From positions 171,456 through 235,455 of the forward strand of contig NZ_FNHI01000012.1 of NCBI RefSeq assembly GCF_900103455.1: a DNA stretch of 64,000 nucleotides. Direction: 5' to 3'. A program made the position numbers and the translations under genes. Of the stretch, positions 44,291 through 52,319 are shown in pieces (position 1 is the stretch's first letter; each line of letters opens with the position of its first letter). The DNA comes from Streptomyces wuyuanensis (GTDB lineage Bacteria > Actinomycetota > Actinomycetes > Streptomycetales > Streptomycetaceae). A model generated the notes under the pieces. The model had not been told where the DNA came from and did no database searches. It saw only the letters and a list, made by a program, of their open reading frames with translations.

Positions 44291-44684
44291 GCGTCGGCGG
44301 CGACGCGGAGCCCAGGGCCGCGGGCGGCGGGCTTCGTAGGCCGCGGGCGACAGGCGGCGGGCGCGGCACCGGCAGCCTCCCCGACGAGGACCGCGGACCG
44401 CCACCGCTACCTGGCCGCGTCCGCGGCGAACTCCGCGCCCTCGCGGCGGAGCGCCCGGCCGGACGCGCGCCGGGCGCCCGCCCCGTATTCCGACGGGACG
44501 CCGAGCCCGCCTCACGGAGCTTCGAGGCCGGCTCACGGAGCTTCGAGCCGGTGGTTCCACCACGGATCACGGGGCGAGGCGATGGGGTCGTTGGGCGTAC
44601 GGCCCGTCCGGCCCCGGTCCGCCCTAACCCCCTGGGTAGGGTGGGCGCGTCAGCAGTACACGTGGACCGGAGCAAGGAGCAGAC
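44291..44684. other. Gene-free spacer with a 21-bp direct repeat
   Basis: 394 bases with no supported gene. CTCACGGAGCTTCGAG occurs twice with a period of 21 bases (44511-44526 and 44532-44547). A TAGGGT hexamer about 45 bases before nadE could be its -10. Confidence 0.5.
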
Positions 44685-45515
44685 GTGAGCGGGTCGGCGT
44701 CCATCGCCCTGCAGCAGGAGATCGCCCGGGAACTCGACGTCGCCGAGACCTTCGACGCGGAGCGCGAGATCGAACGCCGGGTGGCCTTCCTCGCCGAGCG
44801 TCTGACCTCCACCGGCCTGCGCTCCCTCGTCCTCGGCATCAGCGGCGGCGTCGACTCCACCACCACCGGCCGGCTCTGCCAGCTCGCGGTGGAGCGGGCC
44901 CGGGCAGCCGGGCACGAGGCCCGGTTCCATGCGATGCGGCTGCCGTACGGAGTCCAAGCCGACGAGCACGACGCCCAGCTCGCGCTCTCCTTCATCCGGG
45001 CCGACCACGTGCTGACCGTGGACATCAAGCCTGCGAGCGATGCCGCGCTCGCCGCCCTGCCGGCCGCCGAGGTGAGCTTCCGCGACGCCCACCACCGGGA
45101 CTTCGTGCACGGCAACATCAAGGCCCGGCAGCGCATGATCGCCCAGTACGCGGTGGCGGGGGCGCACGACGGTCTGGTCGTCGGCACCGACCACGCCGCC
45201 GAGGCGGTCTCCGGCTTCTTCACCAAGTTCGGCGACGGCGCCGCCGACCTGGTCCCACTGACCGGTCTGACCAAGCGCCGGGTGCGCGCCCTCGCGGACG
45301 CGCTGGGTGCGCCCGCGGAGCTGGTGTGGAAGACCCCGACGGCCGACCTGGAGACCCTCGACCCGGGCAAGGCGGACGAGGACGCGCTCGGGATCACCTA
45401 CGACGACATCGACGACTTCCTGGAAGGCAAGCCGGTCGACGAACGCGCCTTCGACACGATCGTCCGCCGCTACCGCGCCACCGGCCACAAGCGCGCGCTG
45501 CCCATCGCGCCCTGA
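44685..45515 (+). CDS. nadE: NAD+ synthetase, ammonia-dependent
   Basis: 276 aa, GTG start. The ATP pyrophosphatase loop GISGGVDSTTTGR is near residue 50, and VVGTDHAAEAVSGFFTKFGD carries the deamido-NAD site. The length matches the short NadE without the N-terminal glutaminase domain, so it uses ammonia for the last step of NAD synthesis. Flanking spacers suggest a single-gene unit. Confidence 0.94.
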   Translation: MSGSASIALQQEIARELDVAETFDAEREIERRVAFLAERLTSTGLRSLVLGISGGVDSTTTGRLCQLAVERARAAGHEARFHAMRLPYGVQADEHDAQLALSFIRADHVLTVDIKPASDAALAALPAAEVSFRDAHHRDFVHGNIKARQRMIAQYAVAGAHDGLVVGTDHAAEAVSGFFTKFGDGAADLVPLTGLTKRRVRALADALGAPAELVWKTPTADLETLDPGKADEDALGITYDDIDDFLEGKPVDERAFDTIVRRYRATGHKRALPIAP

Positions 45516-45785
45516 TACCGGTCGGCCCGCAGCGGCAAGGCACCCGCCGGCCCCGGCGGCGAGACGCCGCTTCGTCAGCGGGCCGGCCGCAACGGCCCGC
45601 ACGGCGACCGGGCATGGGGGTGCCGGCCGCGCCGGCTCACGGAGACGGGCATGGAAACCGTCGGCGTCCGATTCGTCGACCGCGTCGCGTGTCGCCCTCG
45701 CAACGAGAGCTGTTGACCCGTGGATACGCTGGTCAGCGCGGAGGGCGTGGCACATGACCAGGCGGCACTGTCTCACCCGCCGCAC

Positions 45786-46221
45786 ATGAACCGGAGTTCC
45801 ACCGCCATGCGCCGTGCCCTTGCACCAACCGTCCTCTGCACCGCGCTCCTCGCCACCGGATGCGCCAAGGCGGAGTCGGGCAGCACCGGCGCCGCGCCAA
45901 CGGCAGGCGCCACGACCGCGCCTCCCGGAGTCGCGCCCACACCCGAGTACCCGCTGCGGCAGGCCGCCATGGGTGAGAGTTCGAGCAGGTCGGCGAGGAG
46001 AACCTGAGCGCCACCCCCGTCACCCGGTACCGCGGTCTTCTCACCCACGAGGCGCTGACCCTGGAGATGACCAAGGAGTCACGGGCGAAGGCGGACCGGA
46101 TGCGCGACCTGTTGGGTGGCCCGATTCCCGCGACTGCCGAGGTGTGGGTCGAGAGCGGAACCGGGCCGTGCAGGTGCGCCTCTCCATGAAGATCGAGGGC
46201 ACCGTGTCGTCCGTCAACGCA
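45786..46221 (+). pseudogene. Broken LppX/LolA-like lipoprotein gene
   Basis: The frame starting at ATG 45786 gives an intact lipoprotein signal (MRRALAPTVLCTALLATGCA) and then runs out of homology at about 45975. The reading continues in another frame as EQVGEENLSATPVTRYRGLL and ADRMRDLLGGPIPATAEVWV, then shifts again to RAVQVRLSMKIEGTVSS. Roughly 100 residues expected between the signal and the C-terminal strands are missing, and the end runs into the tRNA-Tyr terminator. Two frameshifts, an internal deletion and a lost C-terminus make it non-functional, though the signal-bearing fragment might still be translated. It is related in fold to the lipoprotein at 25196-26146. Confidence 0.78.
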
Positions 46222-46265
46222 GAACCCCCCTCGAAGCTACGTTTCCGCAGTTCAGAGGGGGGTTC
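46222..46265 (-). terminator. tRNA-Tyr terminator
   Basis: GAACCCCCCTC (46222-46232) pairs with GAGGGGGGTTC (46255-46265) around a 22-base loop, directly beyond the 3' end of the tRNA on the minus strand. Confidence 0.85.
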
Positions 46266-46273
46266 CTCAAGCG

Positions 46274-46355
46274 TGGCGGCGCCAGGATTCGAACCTGGGT
46301 AGGCTAAGCCGACGGATTTACAGTCCGCTCCCATTGGCCACTCGGGCACACCGCC
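46274..46355 (-). tRNA. tRNA-Tyr (GTA)
   Basis: 82 nt with the long variable arm of class II tRNAs. Acceptor GGCGGTG pairs with CGCCGCC; the anticodon arm CGGACTGTAAATCCG gives GTA; T-arm CCAGGTTCGAATCCTGG. Confidence 0.97.
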
Positions 46356-46544
46356 ATGGGATGTCGCTCCGGAGCCGCTTTCGTGCGGTGCTCCGTGGCA
46401 ACGACGTAAACGATACCTGATCCTCAGGGGTGCTCCGCCACCGGATTGATCAGCGCCTCCGGCGGGTGCGGGTGGCTAGGCTTTGCGGTGCGGTCCGGGC
46501 ATCCGGCCGTGCGTCCCACCACCCGATACAAGGAGCCACAGGAC

Positions 46545-47033
46545 ATGGCCGACTCCAGTTTCGACATCGTCTCGAAGGTCGAGCGGCAGGAGGTCGACAA
46601 CGCCCTCAACCAGGCCGCCAAGGAGATCTCGCAGCGCTACGACTTCAAGGGCACCGGCGCGACCATCGAGTGGTCGGGCGAGAAGATCCTGATGCAGGCG
46701 AGCGGCGAGGAGCGGGTCAAGGCGATCCTCGACATCTTCCAGTCCAAGCTGATCAAGCGGGGCATCTCGCTGAAGGCACTGGAGGCGGGCGAGCCGCAGC
46801 TCTCCGGCAAGGAGTACAAGATCTTCGCGTCGATCCAGGAGGGCATCTCCCAGGAGAACGCGAAGAAGGTCGCCAAGACCATCCGCGACGAGGGCCCCAA
46901 GGGCGTCAAGGCTCAGGTGCAGGGCGACGAGCTGCGGGTCAGCTCGAAGAGCCGCGACGACCTGCAGGCCGTCATCTCGCTGCTGAAGGGCAAGGACTTC
47001 GACTTCGCCCTCCAGTTCGTGAACTACCGCTGA
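46545..47033 (+). CDS. YajQ-family nucleotide-binding protein
   Basis: 162 aa, begins ADSSFDIVSKVERQEVDNAL and has the two ferredoxin-like repeats of the YajQ family (RYDFKGTGATIEWSGEKILM and KKVAKTIRDEGPKGVKAQVQ). Some relatives bind cyclic-di-GMP; the role in Streptomyces is not established. ATG at 46545 follows AAGGAGCCACAGGA. It is divergent from tRNA-Tyr. Confidence 0.93.
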   Translation: MADSSFDIVSKVERQEVDNALNQAAKEISQRYDFKGTGATIEWSGEKILMQASGEERVKAILDIFQSKLIKRGISLKALEAGEPQLSGKEYKIFASIQEGISQENAKKVAKTIRDEGPKGVKAQVQGDELRVSSKSRDDLQAVISLLKGKDFDFALQFVNYR

Positions 47034-47231
47034 GCCATGACCGCCGCCGAGCCGTCCGGCCAAGCGGAAGCAGGCACTCGGGGGTGGTGCGGCCCGGTCC
47101 GCACCACCCCCGCCTCGCGTTCCAGCAGCCTGGAGCGACGTCCGAATACCGCCGGTCCGGGCGGCGTCCGCGCCGCAGACTCGTAGCTGCGGGGCCGCGG
47201 ACGAACGGGCCCATGGCAGAGAGGAAAGACG

Positions 47232-47738
47232 ATGACGGTGTACGCGACGTTCGACAGCCCGCTCGGTGAGCTGCTGCTGGTCGGCGAGGAGTCCGCGACC
47301 GCCGTCGGCGGGACCGCGCTCGTCTCGCTCTCGCTGCCCGGGCAGAAGGGCGCGGCGGAGGTGCGGGACGGCTGGCGGCTCGCGCCGGAGGAGTTCGAGG
47401 AGATCACCGCCCAGCTCCGGGCCTACTTCGCCGGGGAGCTGACGTGCTTCTCGATCGAGTTCGCGCGGGGCGCCGGCACGGACTTCCAGCGGCGCGTCTG
47501 GCGGGCGGTGGAGGAGATTCCGTACGGACGGACGGCGACCTACGGCCAGATCGCCGAGCGGGTCGGCTCCGCCGGGGCCGGGGTGCGGGCCGTGGGGACG
47601 GCGATCGGCCGCAATCCGCTGCTGGTCGTGCGGCCGTGCCACCGCGTGATCGGCGCCGACGGCGCGCTGCGCGGGTACGCGGGCGGACTGCCGAGCAAGG
47701 AGCGGCTCCTCGGGCTGGAAGGCGCGCTGGTGCCGTGA
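47232..47738 (+). CDS. ogt: Methylated-DNA--protein-cysteine methyltransferase
   Basis: 168 aa suicide repair enzyme that takes methyl groups from O6-methylguanine and O4-methylthymine. The acceptor motif PCHRVIGADGALRGYAGGL is intact, preceded by the DNA-binding PYGRTATYGQIAERVG. It overlaps the following alkB-like gene by 4 nt (GTGA), giving a direct-reversal alkylation repair pair. Confidence 0.95.
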   Translation: MTVYATFDSPLGELLLVGEESATAVGGTALVSLSLPGQKGAAEVRDGWRLAPEEFEEITAQLRAYFAGELTCFSIEFARGAGTDFQRRVWRAVEEIPYGRTATYGQIAERVGSAGAGVRAVGTAIGRNPLLVVRPCHRVIGADGALRGYAGGLPSKERLLGLEGALVP

Positions 47739-48397
47739 GCGCGGGGCTGTTCCCGCGGGAGCGGGCCGAGGTGGCGCCGGGGGCGGTGCACGTCCCCGGC
47801 TGGCTGTCCCTGGTCAGGCAGCGCGAACTCGTCGCGACATGCCGACAGTGGGCGCGCGGGCCGGTCCCGATCCGGCACACGAAGCTGCCGGGGGGCGGGG
47901 TGATGTCCGTGATGACGGTCTGCGTGGGCTGGCACTGGCAGCCGTACCGATACACGCGGACGGCCGACGACGTGAACGGCGCGCGGGTGGCCGGATTCCC
48001 CGATTGGCTGGTGGAGTTGGGCCGCGAGGCGCTGTCCGCAGCATACGGCGGCGCGGGAGCGGGCCGCGGGGCGTACGCGCCGGACAGCGCGCTCGTCAAT
48101 TTCTACGACGGCGACGCCAGGATGGGCATGCACCAGGACAAGGACGAGCGGTCCGGTGCCCCGGTGGTGTCGCTCAGCATCGGTGACACCTGCGTATTCC
48201 GCTTCGGGAACACCGAGAACCGGGGACGCCCGTACACGGACGTGGAGTTGGTCTCCGGGGATCTGTTCGTCTTCGGCGGCGCGTCCCGCTTCGCGTACCA
48301 CGGGGTGCCCAGGGTCCTGCCGGGCACGGCCGACCCCGCGCTGGGTCTGGCCGGCCGGTTGAACATCACCCTGCGCGAGACCGGGCTCCGGGACTGA
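47735..48397 (+). CDS. alkB: AlkB-type 2-oxoglutarate/Fe(II) dioxygenase
   Basis: 220 aa from GTG at 47735 overlapping ogt. Fe(II) ligands are in NFYDGDARMGMHQDKDE (H-x-D) and the later FAYHGVPRV; 2-oxoglutarate is bound by the R in AGRLNITLRETG. AlkB oxidatively demethylates 1-methyladenine and 3-methylcytosine, complementing Ogt. Its length and motifs agree with bacterial AlkB. Confidence 0.93.
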   Translation: MSAGLFPRERAEVAPGAVHVPGWLSLVRQRELVATCRQWARGPVPIRHTKLPGGGVMSVMTVCVGWHWQPYRYTRTADDVNGARVAGFPDWLVELGREALSAAYGGAGAGRGAYAPDSALVNFYDGDARMGMHQDKDERSGAPVVSLSIGDTCVFRFGNTENRGRPYTDVELVSGDLFVFGGASRFAYHGVPRVLPGTADPALGLAGRLNITLRETGLRD

Positions 48398-48407
48398 GAA
48401 CCCCCGC

Positions 48408-48430
48408 GGGCCGGGGAGGTGCCCCGGCCC
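48408..48430. terminator. Bidirectional terminator between alkB and the GlsB-like gene
   Basis: GGGCCGGGG (48408-48416) pairs with CCCCGGCCC (48422-48430) with a 5-base loop, in the 38-base gap between convergent stops. Confidence 0.78.
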
Positions 48431-48435
48431 GGCGG

Positions 48436-48705
48436 TCAGCGGGACCGCGAGTGGCCGAAGAGGATGCGGTACGCGATGAGCAGGACGAGCGCACCTCCGA
48501 TGGCGGACACCCACGTGGCACCGTCGTAGAAGTCCTTGGCGATGGGCCGGTCCAGGAAGCGGGACGATATCCAGCCACCGACGAAGGCGCCGGCGACACC
48601 GATGAGGGTGGTGCCGATCAGTCCGCCCGGGTCGCGGCCCGGCAGCAGGATCTTGGCGATGATCCCGGCGAGCAGACCGAGGACGATCCAGCTGATGATG
48701 CCCAT
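48436..48705 (-). CDS. GlsB/YeaQ/YmgE-family membrane protein
   Basis: 89 aa with three hydrophobic segments and the glycine-zipper pattern IISWIVLGLLAGIIAKILLP and GLIGTTLIGVAGAFVGGWIS of the transglycosylase-associated (GlsB/YeaQ) family. These small stress-related membrane proteins have no defined function. Confidence 0.9.
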   Translation of the reverse strand: MGIISWIVLGLLAGIIAKILLPGRDPGGLIGTTLIGVAGAFVGGWISSRFLDRPIAKDFYDGATWVSAIGGALVLLIAYRILFGHSRSR

Positions 48706-48820
48706 GCCATGACCTGCCTTTCCTCGTGCGCGTTCCCGGACTCCTGCCCGTAGTGCGCTGTTGTCATGTCAGACGCCGGCGGTTCGGAGTGCGGTTGCGG
48801 CCGTGGGTAGGGTGCGGCCC

Positions 48821-50065
48821 ATGACACAGGAACTGCGCAGGTCGCTGGGCCTGTTCGACGCCGTCGTCATCGGGCTGGGCTCGATGGTCGGCGCCGGGGT
48901 CTTCGTCGCCCTGGCACCCGCGGCCGCGGCGGCCGGGACCGGGCCGCTGCTGCTCCTGGCGCTGGGGCTGGCCGCGGTCGTGGCGTACTGCAACGCCACC
49001 GCGTCGGCCCGGCTCGCGGCCCGCTACCCGGCGTCGGGCGGGACGTACGTGTACGGGCGGGAACGACTGGGTCCGTTCTGGGGGTATCTCGCGGGCTGGG
49101 GCTTCGTCGTCGGCAAGACCGCCTCGTGCGCGGCGATGGCACTGACCGTCGGGGCGTACGTCTGGCCCTCGCAGGCGCACGCCGTCGCGGTGGCCGCGGT
49201 CGTGGCACTGACGGCGGTGAACTACGGCGGTGTCCAGAAGACCGCCTTGCTGACCCGGGCGATCATCGCGGTCGTGGCGGCGGTCCTGGCGGCGGTGGTG
49301 GCCGCCTCCCTCGCCTCTCCGTCAGCGGACCCCGGGCGGCTGCTGTCGGGTGGCTCCGGCGGCGGCGCCGGGGGCGTGTTGCAGGCGGCCGGACTGCTGT
49401 TCTTCGCGTTCGCCGGGTACGCGCGGATCGCCACGCTCGGCGAGGAGGTACGGGATCCGGCCCGGACGATCCCGCGTGCGATCCCGCTGGCCCTGGGGAT
49501 CGCCCTGGCCGTGTACCTGGGCGTGGCCTGTGCGGTCCTCTCCGTGCTGGACGTGGACGAACTCGGCCGGGCGACGGCTCCGCTGGCCGACGCCGTCCGG
49601 GCGGCGGGAGCGGACTGGCTGGTCCCCGTCGTACGGGCCGGGGCGGCGGTGGCCGCGCTCGGCTCGCTGCTGGCGCTGATCCTCGGGGTTTCCCGGACGA
49701 CGCTGGCGATGGCCAGGGACGGCCATCTGCCGCGCACGCTCGCGGCCGTGCACCCCCGCTTCCGGGTGCCGCACCACGCGGAGCTCGCGGTGGGCTCGGT
49801 GGTGGCCGTGGTGGCGGCGACGGCGGACGTGCGGGGCGCGATCGGCTTCTCCTCGTTCGGCGTGCTCGTGTACTACGCCGTCGCCAACGCCTCGGCCTGG
49901 ACGCTCGGTTCCCGGGGAAGGGCACTCACCCTCGTCGGGCTTGCGGGCTGTCTGGTGCTCGCCCTCGCGCTGCCGCTGTCGTCGGTGGTGGCGGGCGCGC
50001 TGGTGCTGGCGGCGGGAGCGGCGGCGTACGGGGTACGGGCGCGGGCCGGCCGGGAACGCCCCTGA
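48821..50065 (+). CDS. APC-superfamily amino-acid permease
   Basis: 414 aa with 12 predicted membrane spans. The first span contains the unwound glycine motif GLGSMVGAGVFVALAP typical of APC transporters, and FAFAGYARIATLGEEVRDPA is the conserved span-6/loop region. Substrate unknown. The ATG is preceded at 7 bases by TAGGGT and lacks a Shine-Dalgarno, so the mRNA may be leaderless. Confidence 0.88.
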   Translation: MTQELRRSLGLFDAVVIGLGSMVGAGVFVALAPAAAAAGTGPLLLLALGLAAVVAYCNATASARLAARYPASGGTYVYGRERLGPFWGYLAGWGFVVGKTASCAAMALTVGAYVWPSQAHAVAVAAVVALTAVNYGGVQKTALLTRAIIAVVAAVLAAVVAASLASPSADPGRLLSGGSGGGAGGVLQAAGLLFFAFAGYARIATLGEEVRDPARTIPRAIPLALGIALAVYLGVACAVLSVLDVDELGRATAPLADAVRAAGADWLVPVVRAGAAVAALGSLLALILGVSRTTLAMARDGHLPRTLAAVHPRFRVPHHAELAVGSVVAVVAATADVRGAIGFSSFGVLVYYAVANASAWTLGSRGRALTLVGLAGCLVLALALPLSSVVAGALVLAAGAAAYGVRARAGRERP

Positions 50066-50250
50066 CGCCCGCGGTCCCGAGGATGCCGACGCTCTCCTCG
50101 CAGGCAGGCGGATCCGCGAGGCGGGGCGTCACGCCGGGACAGCGGCGCAGGTGCACCGGGCCGGCCGGCGGAACGCCAGGTGCCCGGGGGACCTCGCCCG
50201 TTCAGGGCTCGCCGCCCCGGTCTCACCGCCCCGGGCTCACCTCGCCGGTC

Positions 50251-50643
50251 TCACCTCGCCGCGAACGGCTGGTCGGCCGGCACGATCTCCTTGCCCAGGG
50301 GCAGCAGCGAGACGGGGATCAGCTTGAAGTTCGCGAGGCCCAGGGGGATGCCGATGATGGTGATGCAGAGGGCGATCCCCGTGACGACGTGTCCGAGCGC
50401 GAGCCACCAGCCGGCCAGGATCAGCCAGAGCACGTTGCCGATGCAGGAGGGGGCGCCGGCGTCCCTGCGCTCCACCACCGTCTGTCCGAAGGGCCACAGC
50501 GCGTAGACGCCGATGCGGAAGGCGGCCAGGCCGAAGGGGATGCCGATGATGGTGATGCACAGCAGTACACCGGCCAGCAGATAGCCGAGGAACATCCAGA
50601 AGCCGCACAGGACGAGCCAGATGACGTTCAGGATTGTCTTCAT
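50251..50643 (-). CDS. YccF-domain membrane protein
   Basis: 130 aa containing two copies of the YccF repeat, NVIWLVLCGFWMFLGYLLAG ... CITIIGIPFG and NVLWLILAGWWLALGHVVTG ... CITIIGIPLG, each a membrane hairpin. Function unknown. Its ATG overlaps the htpX stop (ATGA), so the two are co-translated and may act in the same membrane process. Confidence 0.9.
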   Translation of the reverse strand: MKTILNVIWLVLCGFWMFLGYLLAGVLLCITIIGIPFGLAAFRIGVYALWPFGQTVVERRDAGAPSCIGNVLWLILAGWWLALGHVVTGIALCITIIGIPLGLANFKLIPVSLLPLGKEIVPADQPFAAR

Positions 50644-51503
50644 GGGCGGTGACCTGCCATCTGTTCGAGACGGGCGATGCGTTCGGCCATCGGCGGATGG
50701 GTGCTGAACAGTTTCGTGATGCTCTGCCCCGGCCGGAAGGGATTGGCGATCATCATATGACTCGCCGTCTCGATCTTCGGCTCGGGCGGGAGGGGCAGCT
50801 GCTTGGTGCCCTCCTCCAGCTTGCGGAGGGCGCTGGCGAGGGCGAGCGGGTCGCCCGTGAGTCTGGCCCCGTCGGCGTCGGCCTCGAACTCACGGGAGCG
50901 GCTGATGGCGAGCTGGATCACGGACGCCGCGAGCGGCCCAAGGATCATGATCAGCAGCAGGCCGAACAACCCTGGACCGTCGTCGTCGTCCGAGCGGCCT
51001 ATGGGAATCAGCCAGGCGAAGTTCACCAGGAACATGATCACGGAGGCGAGGGCGCCGGCGACTGACGAGATCAGGATGTCCCGGTTGTAGACGTGGCTCA
51101 GCTCGTGGCCGAGGACGGCCCGCAACTCGCGCTCGTTGAGGATCCGCAGGATGCCCTCGGTGCAGCAGACGGCGGCGTTGCGCGGATTGCGGCCCGTGGC
51201 GAAGGCGTTGGGCGCCTGGGTCGGCGAGATGTACAGCCGAGGCATCGGCTGGCGCGCCTGGGTGGAGAGCTCGCGGACGATCCGGTACAGCGCGGGTGCC
51301 TCGAACTCGCTGACCGGGCGGGCACGCATGGCCCGCAGCGCGATCTTGTCGCTGTTCCAGTACGCGTACGCGTTCGTCCCGAGGGCGACGACGACGGCGA
51401 TGATCAGGCCCATACGGCCGAACAGACTGCCGATGACGATGATGAGGGCCGACAGCCCCCCGAGGAGAACGGCGGTCCTCAGTCCGTTGTGCCGGCGGTG
51501 CAC
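50640..51503 (-). CDS. htpX: Membrane zinc metalloprotease HtpX
   Basis: 287 aa from GTG at 51503, chosen for GGAGGG 6 bases upstream and for the family length; an open extension upstream is rejected. Two N-terminal membrane spans, zinc motif HELSHVYNRD (HExxH) near residue 135 and the later glutamate ligand in REFEADADGARLTG. It degrades damaged membrane proteins. It heads a two-gene unit with the YccF gene. Confidence 0.95.
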   Translation of the reverse strand: MHRRHNGLRTAVLLGGLSALIIVIGSLFGRMGLIIAVVVALGTNAYAYWNSDKIALRAMRARPVSEFEAPALYRIVRELSTQARQPMPRLYISPTQAPNAFATGRNPRNAAVCCTEGILRILNERELRAVLGHELSHVYNRDILISSVAGALASVIMFLVNFAWLIPIGRSDDDDGPGLFGLLLIMILGPLAASVIQLAISRSREFEADADGARLTGDPLALASALRKLEEGTKQLPLPPEPKIETASHMMIANPFRPGQSITKLFSTHPPMAERIARLEQMAGHRP

Positions 51504-51666
51504 GGTACGCCCTCCAAGTGGTTCGGCAGGGGAACCCTCTGCGGTCGTGGTCCGCTCTCCAGTGGACCCTCCCGTACTGGTCAACGCCAGGCGAGAGCCG
51601 CGGGTTCCCCCGTCGCCACGGGCGGGGGCGCCGGCGCCGCTGGGCCGTTCGGGTGGCCCGGCCGGC

Positions 51667-52125
51667 TCAGCGCTGGGACGGGAGCAGCCCGGCCTTCTCC
51701 AGTGCCTCGGGAAGGGGCTCCACGTCGCTGGTGCAGTGCGCGCAACGGCTGGCGATGGCGGGGATCTCCGTGTAGCACCGCGGGCAGTCGCGCACTGCGG
51801 CCTTGATGCCGGCCGGCTCCTCCTTGGTGAAGCGGTTCTGCACCTTCAGCATCGGGACGACGACGCAGAAGTAGAGGACGGCCGCCGTGATCAGGAAGGC
51901 GATGGTGGCACTGATGAAGAGCCCGTAGGGGAACTTCACCCCCTGGACCGTGAAGGCCGCCTTGCTGAAGTCGCCGGCGCCCTGTGTGGCCACGCCGATC
52001 AGCGGAGTGATGAAGGCGTTGGTCAGCCCCGTGACGACCGCCGTGAAGGCGGAGCCGACCGCGAGGCCGATCGCCATGGTGATCACGTTTCCGCGGAGGA
52101 TGAAGTCCTTGAACCCGCTCAGCAC
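51667..52125 (-). CDS. mscL: Large-conductance mechanosensitive channel with zinc-ribbon tail
   Basis: 152 aa from GTG at 52125 (AAGGGAG site). FKDFILRGNVITMAIGLAVG is the N-terminal helix and pore-lining TM1; TM2 is ATIAFLITAAVLYFCVVVPM. It opens under membrane tension to release solutes. After the usual cytoplasmic helix it carries CPRCYTEIPAIASRCAHC (near residues 115-132), a four-cysteine zinc-ribbon-like tail that the E. coli channel lacks. Confidence 0.95.
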   Translation of the reverse strand: MLSGFKDFILRGNVITMAIGLAVGSAFTAVVTGLTNAFITPLIGVATQGAGDFSKAAFTVQGVKFPYGLFISATIAFLITAAVLYFCVVVPMLKVQNRFTKEEPAGIKAAVRDCPRCYTEIPAIASRCAHCTSDVEPLPEALEKAGLLPSQR

Positions 52126-52319
52126 AGCGGTACTCCCTTGTCGTTCCTGCTGCCGTGTCGTTCCTGCAGCCATCCGGATGCGGCCAACACCGTGCCCGCT
52201 CGGGGCACCGCTTGTCGAACCGCCGGGTTCCGCCTCCCCTCCCCGGCGCCGTTCACGGGTATCCGGGGGAATCACGCCTCCAGGGGCCGGGCCCCGGGCC
52301 GACGTGTGTCGTGAGCCCG

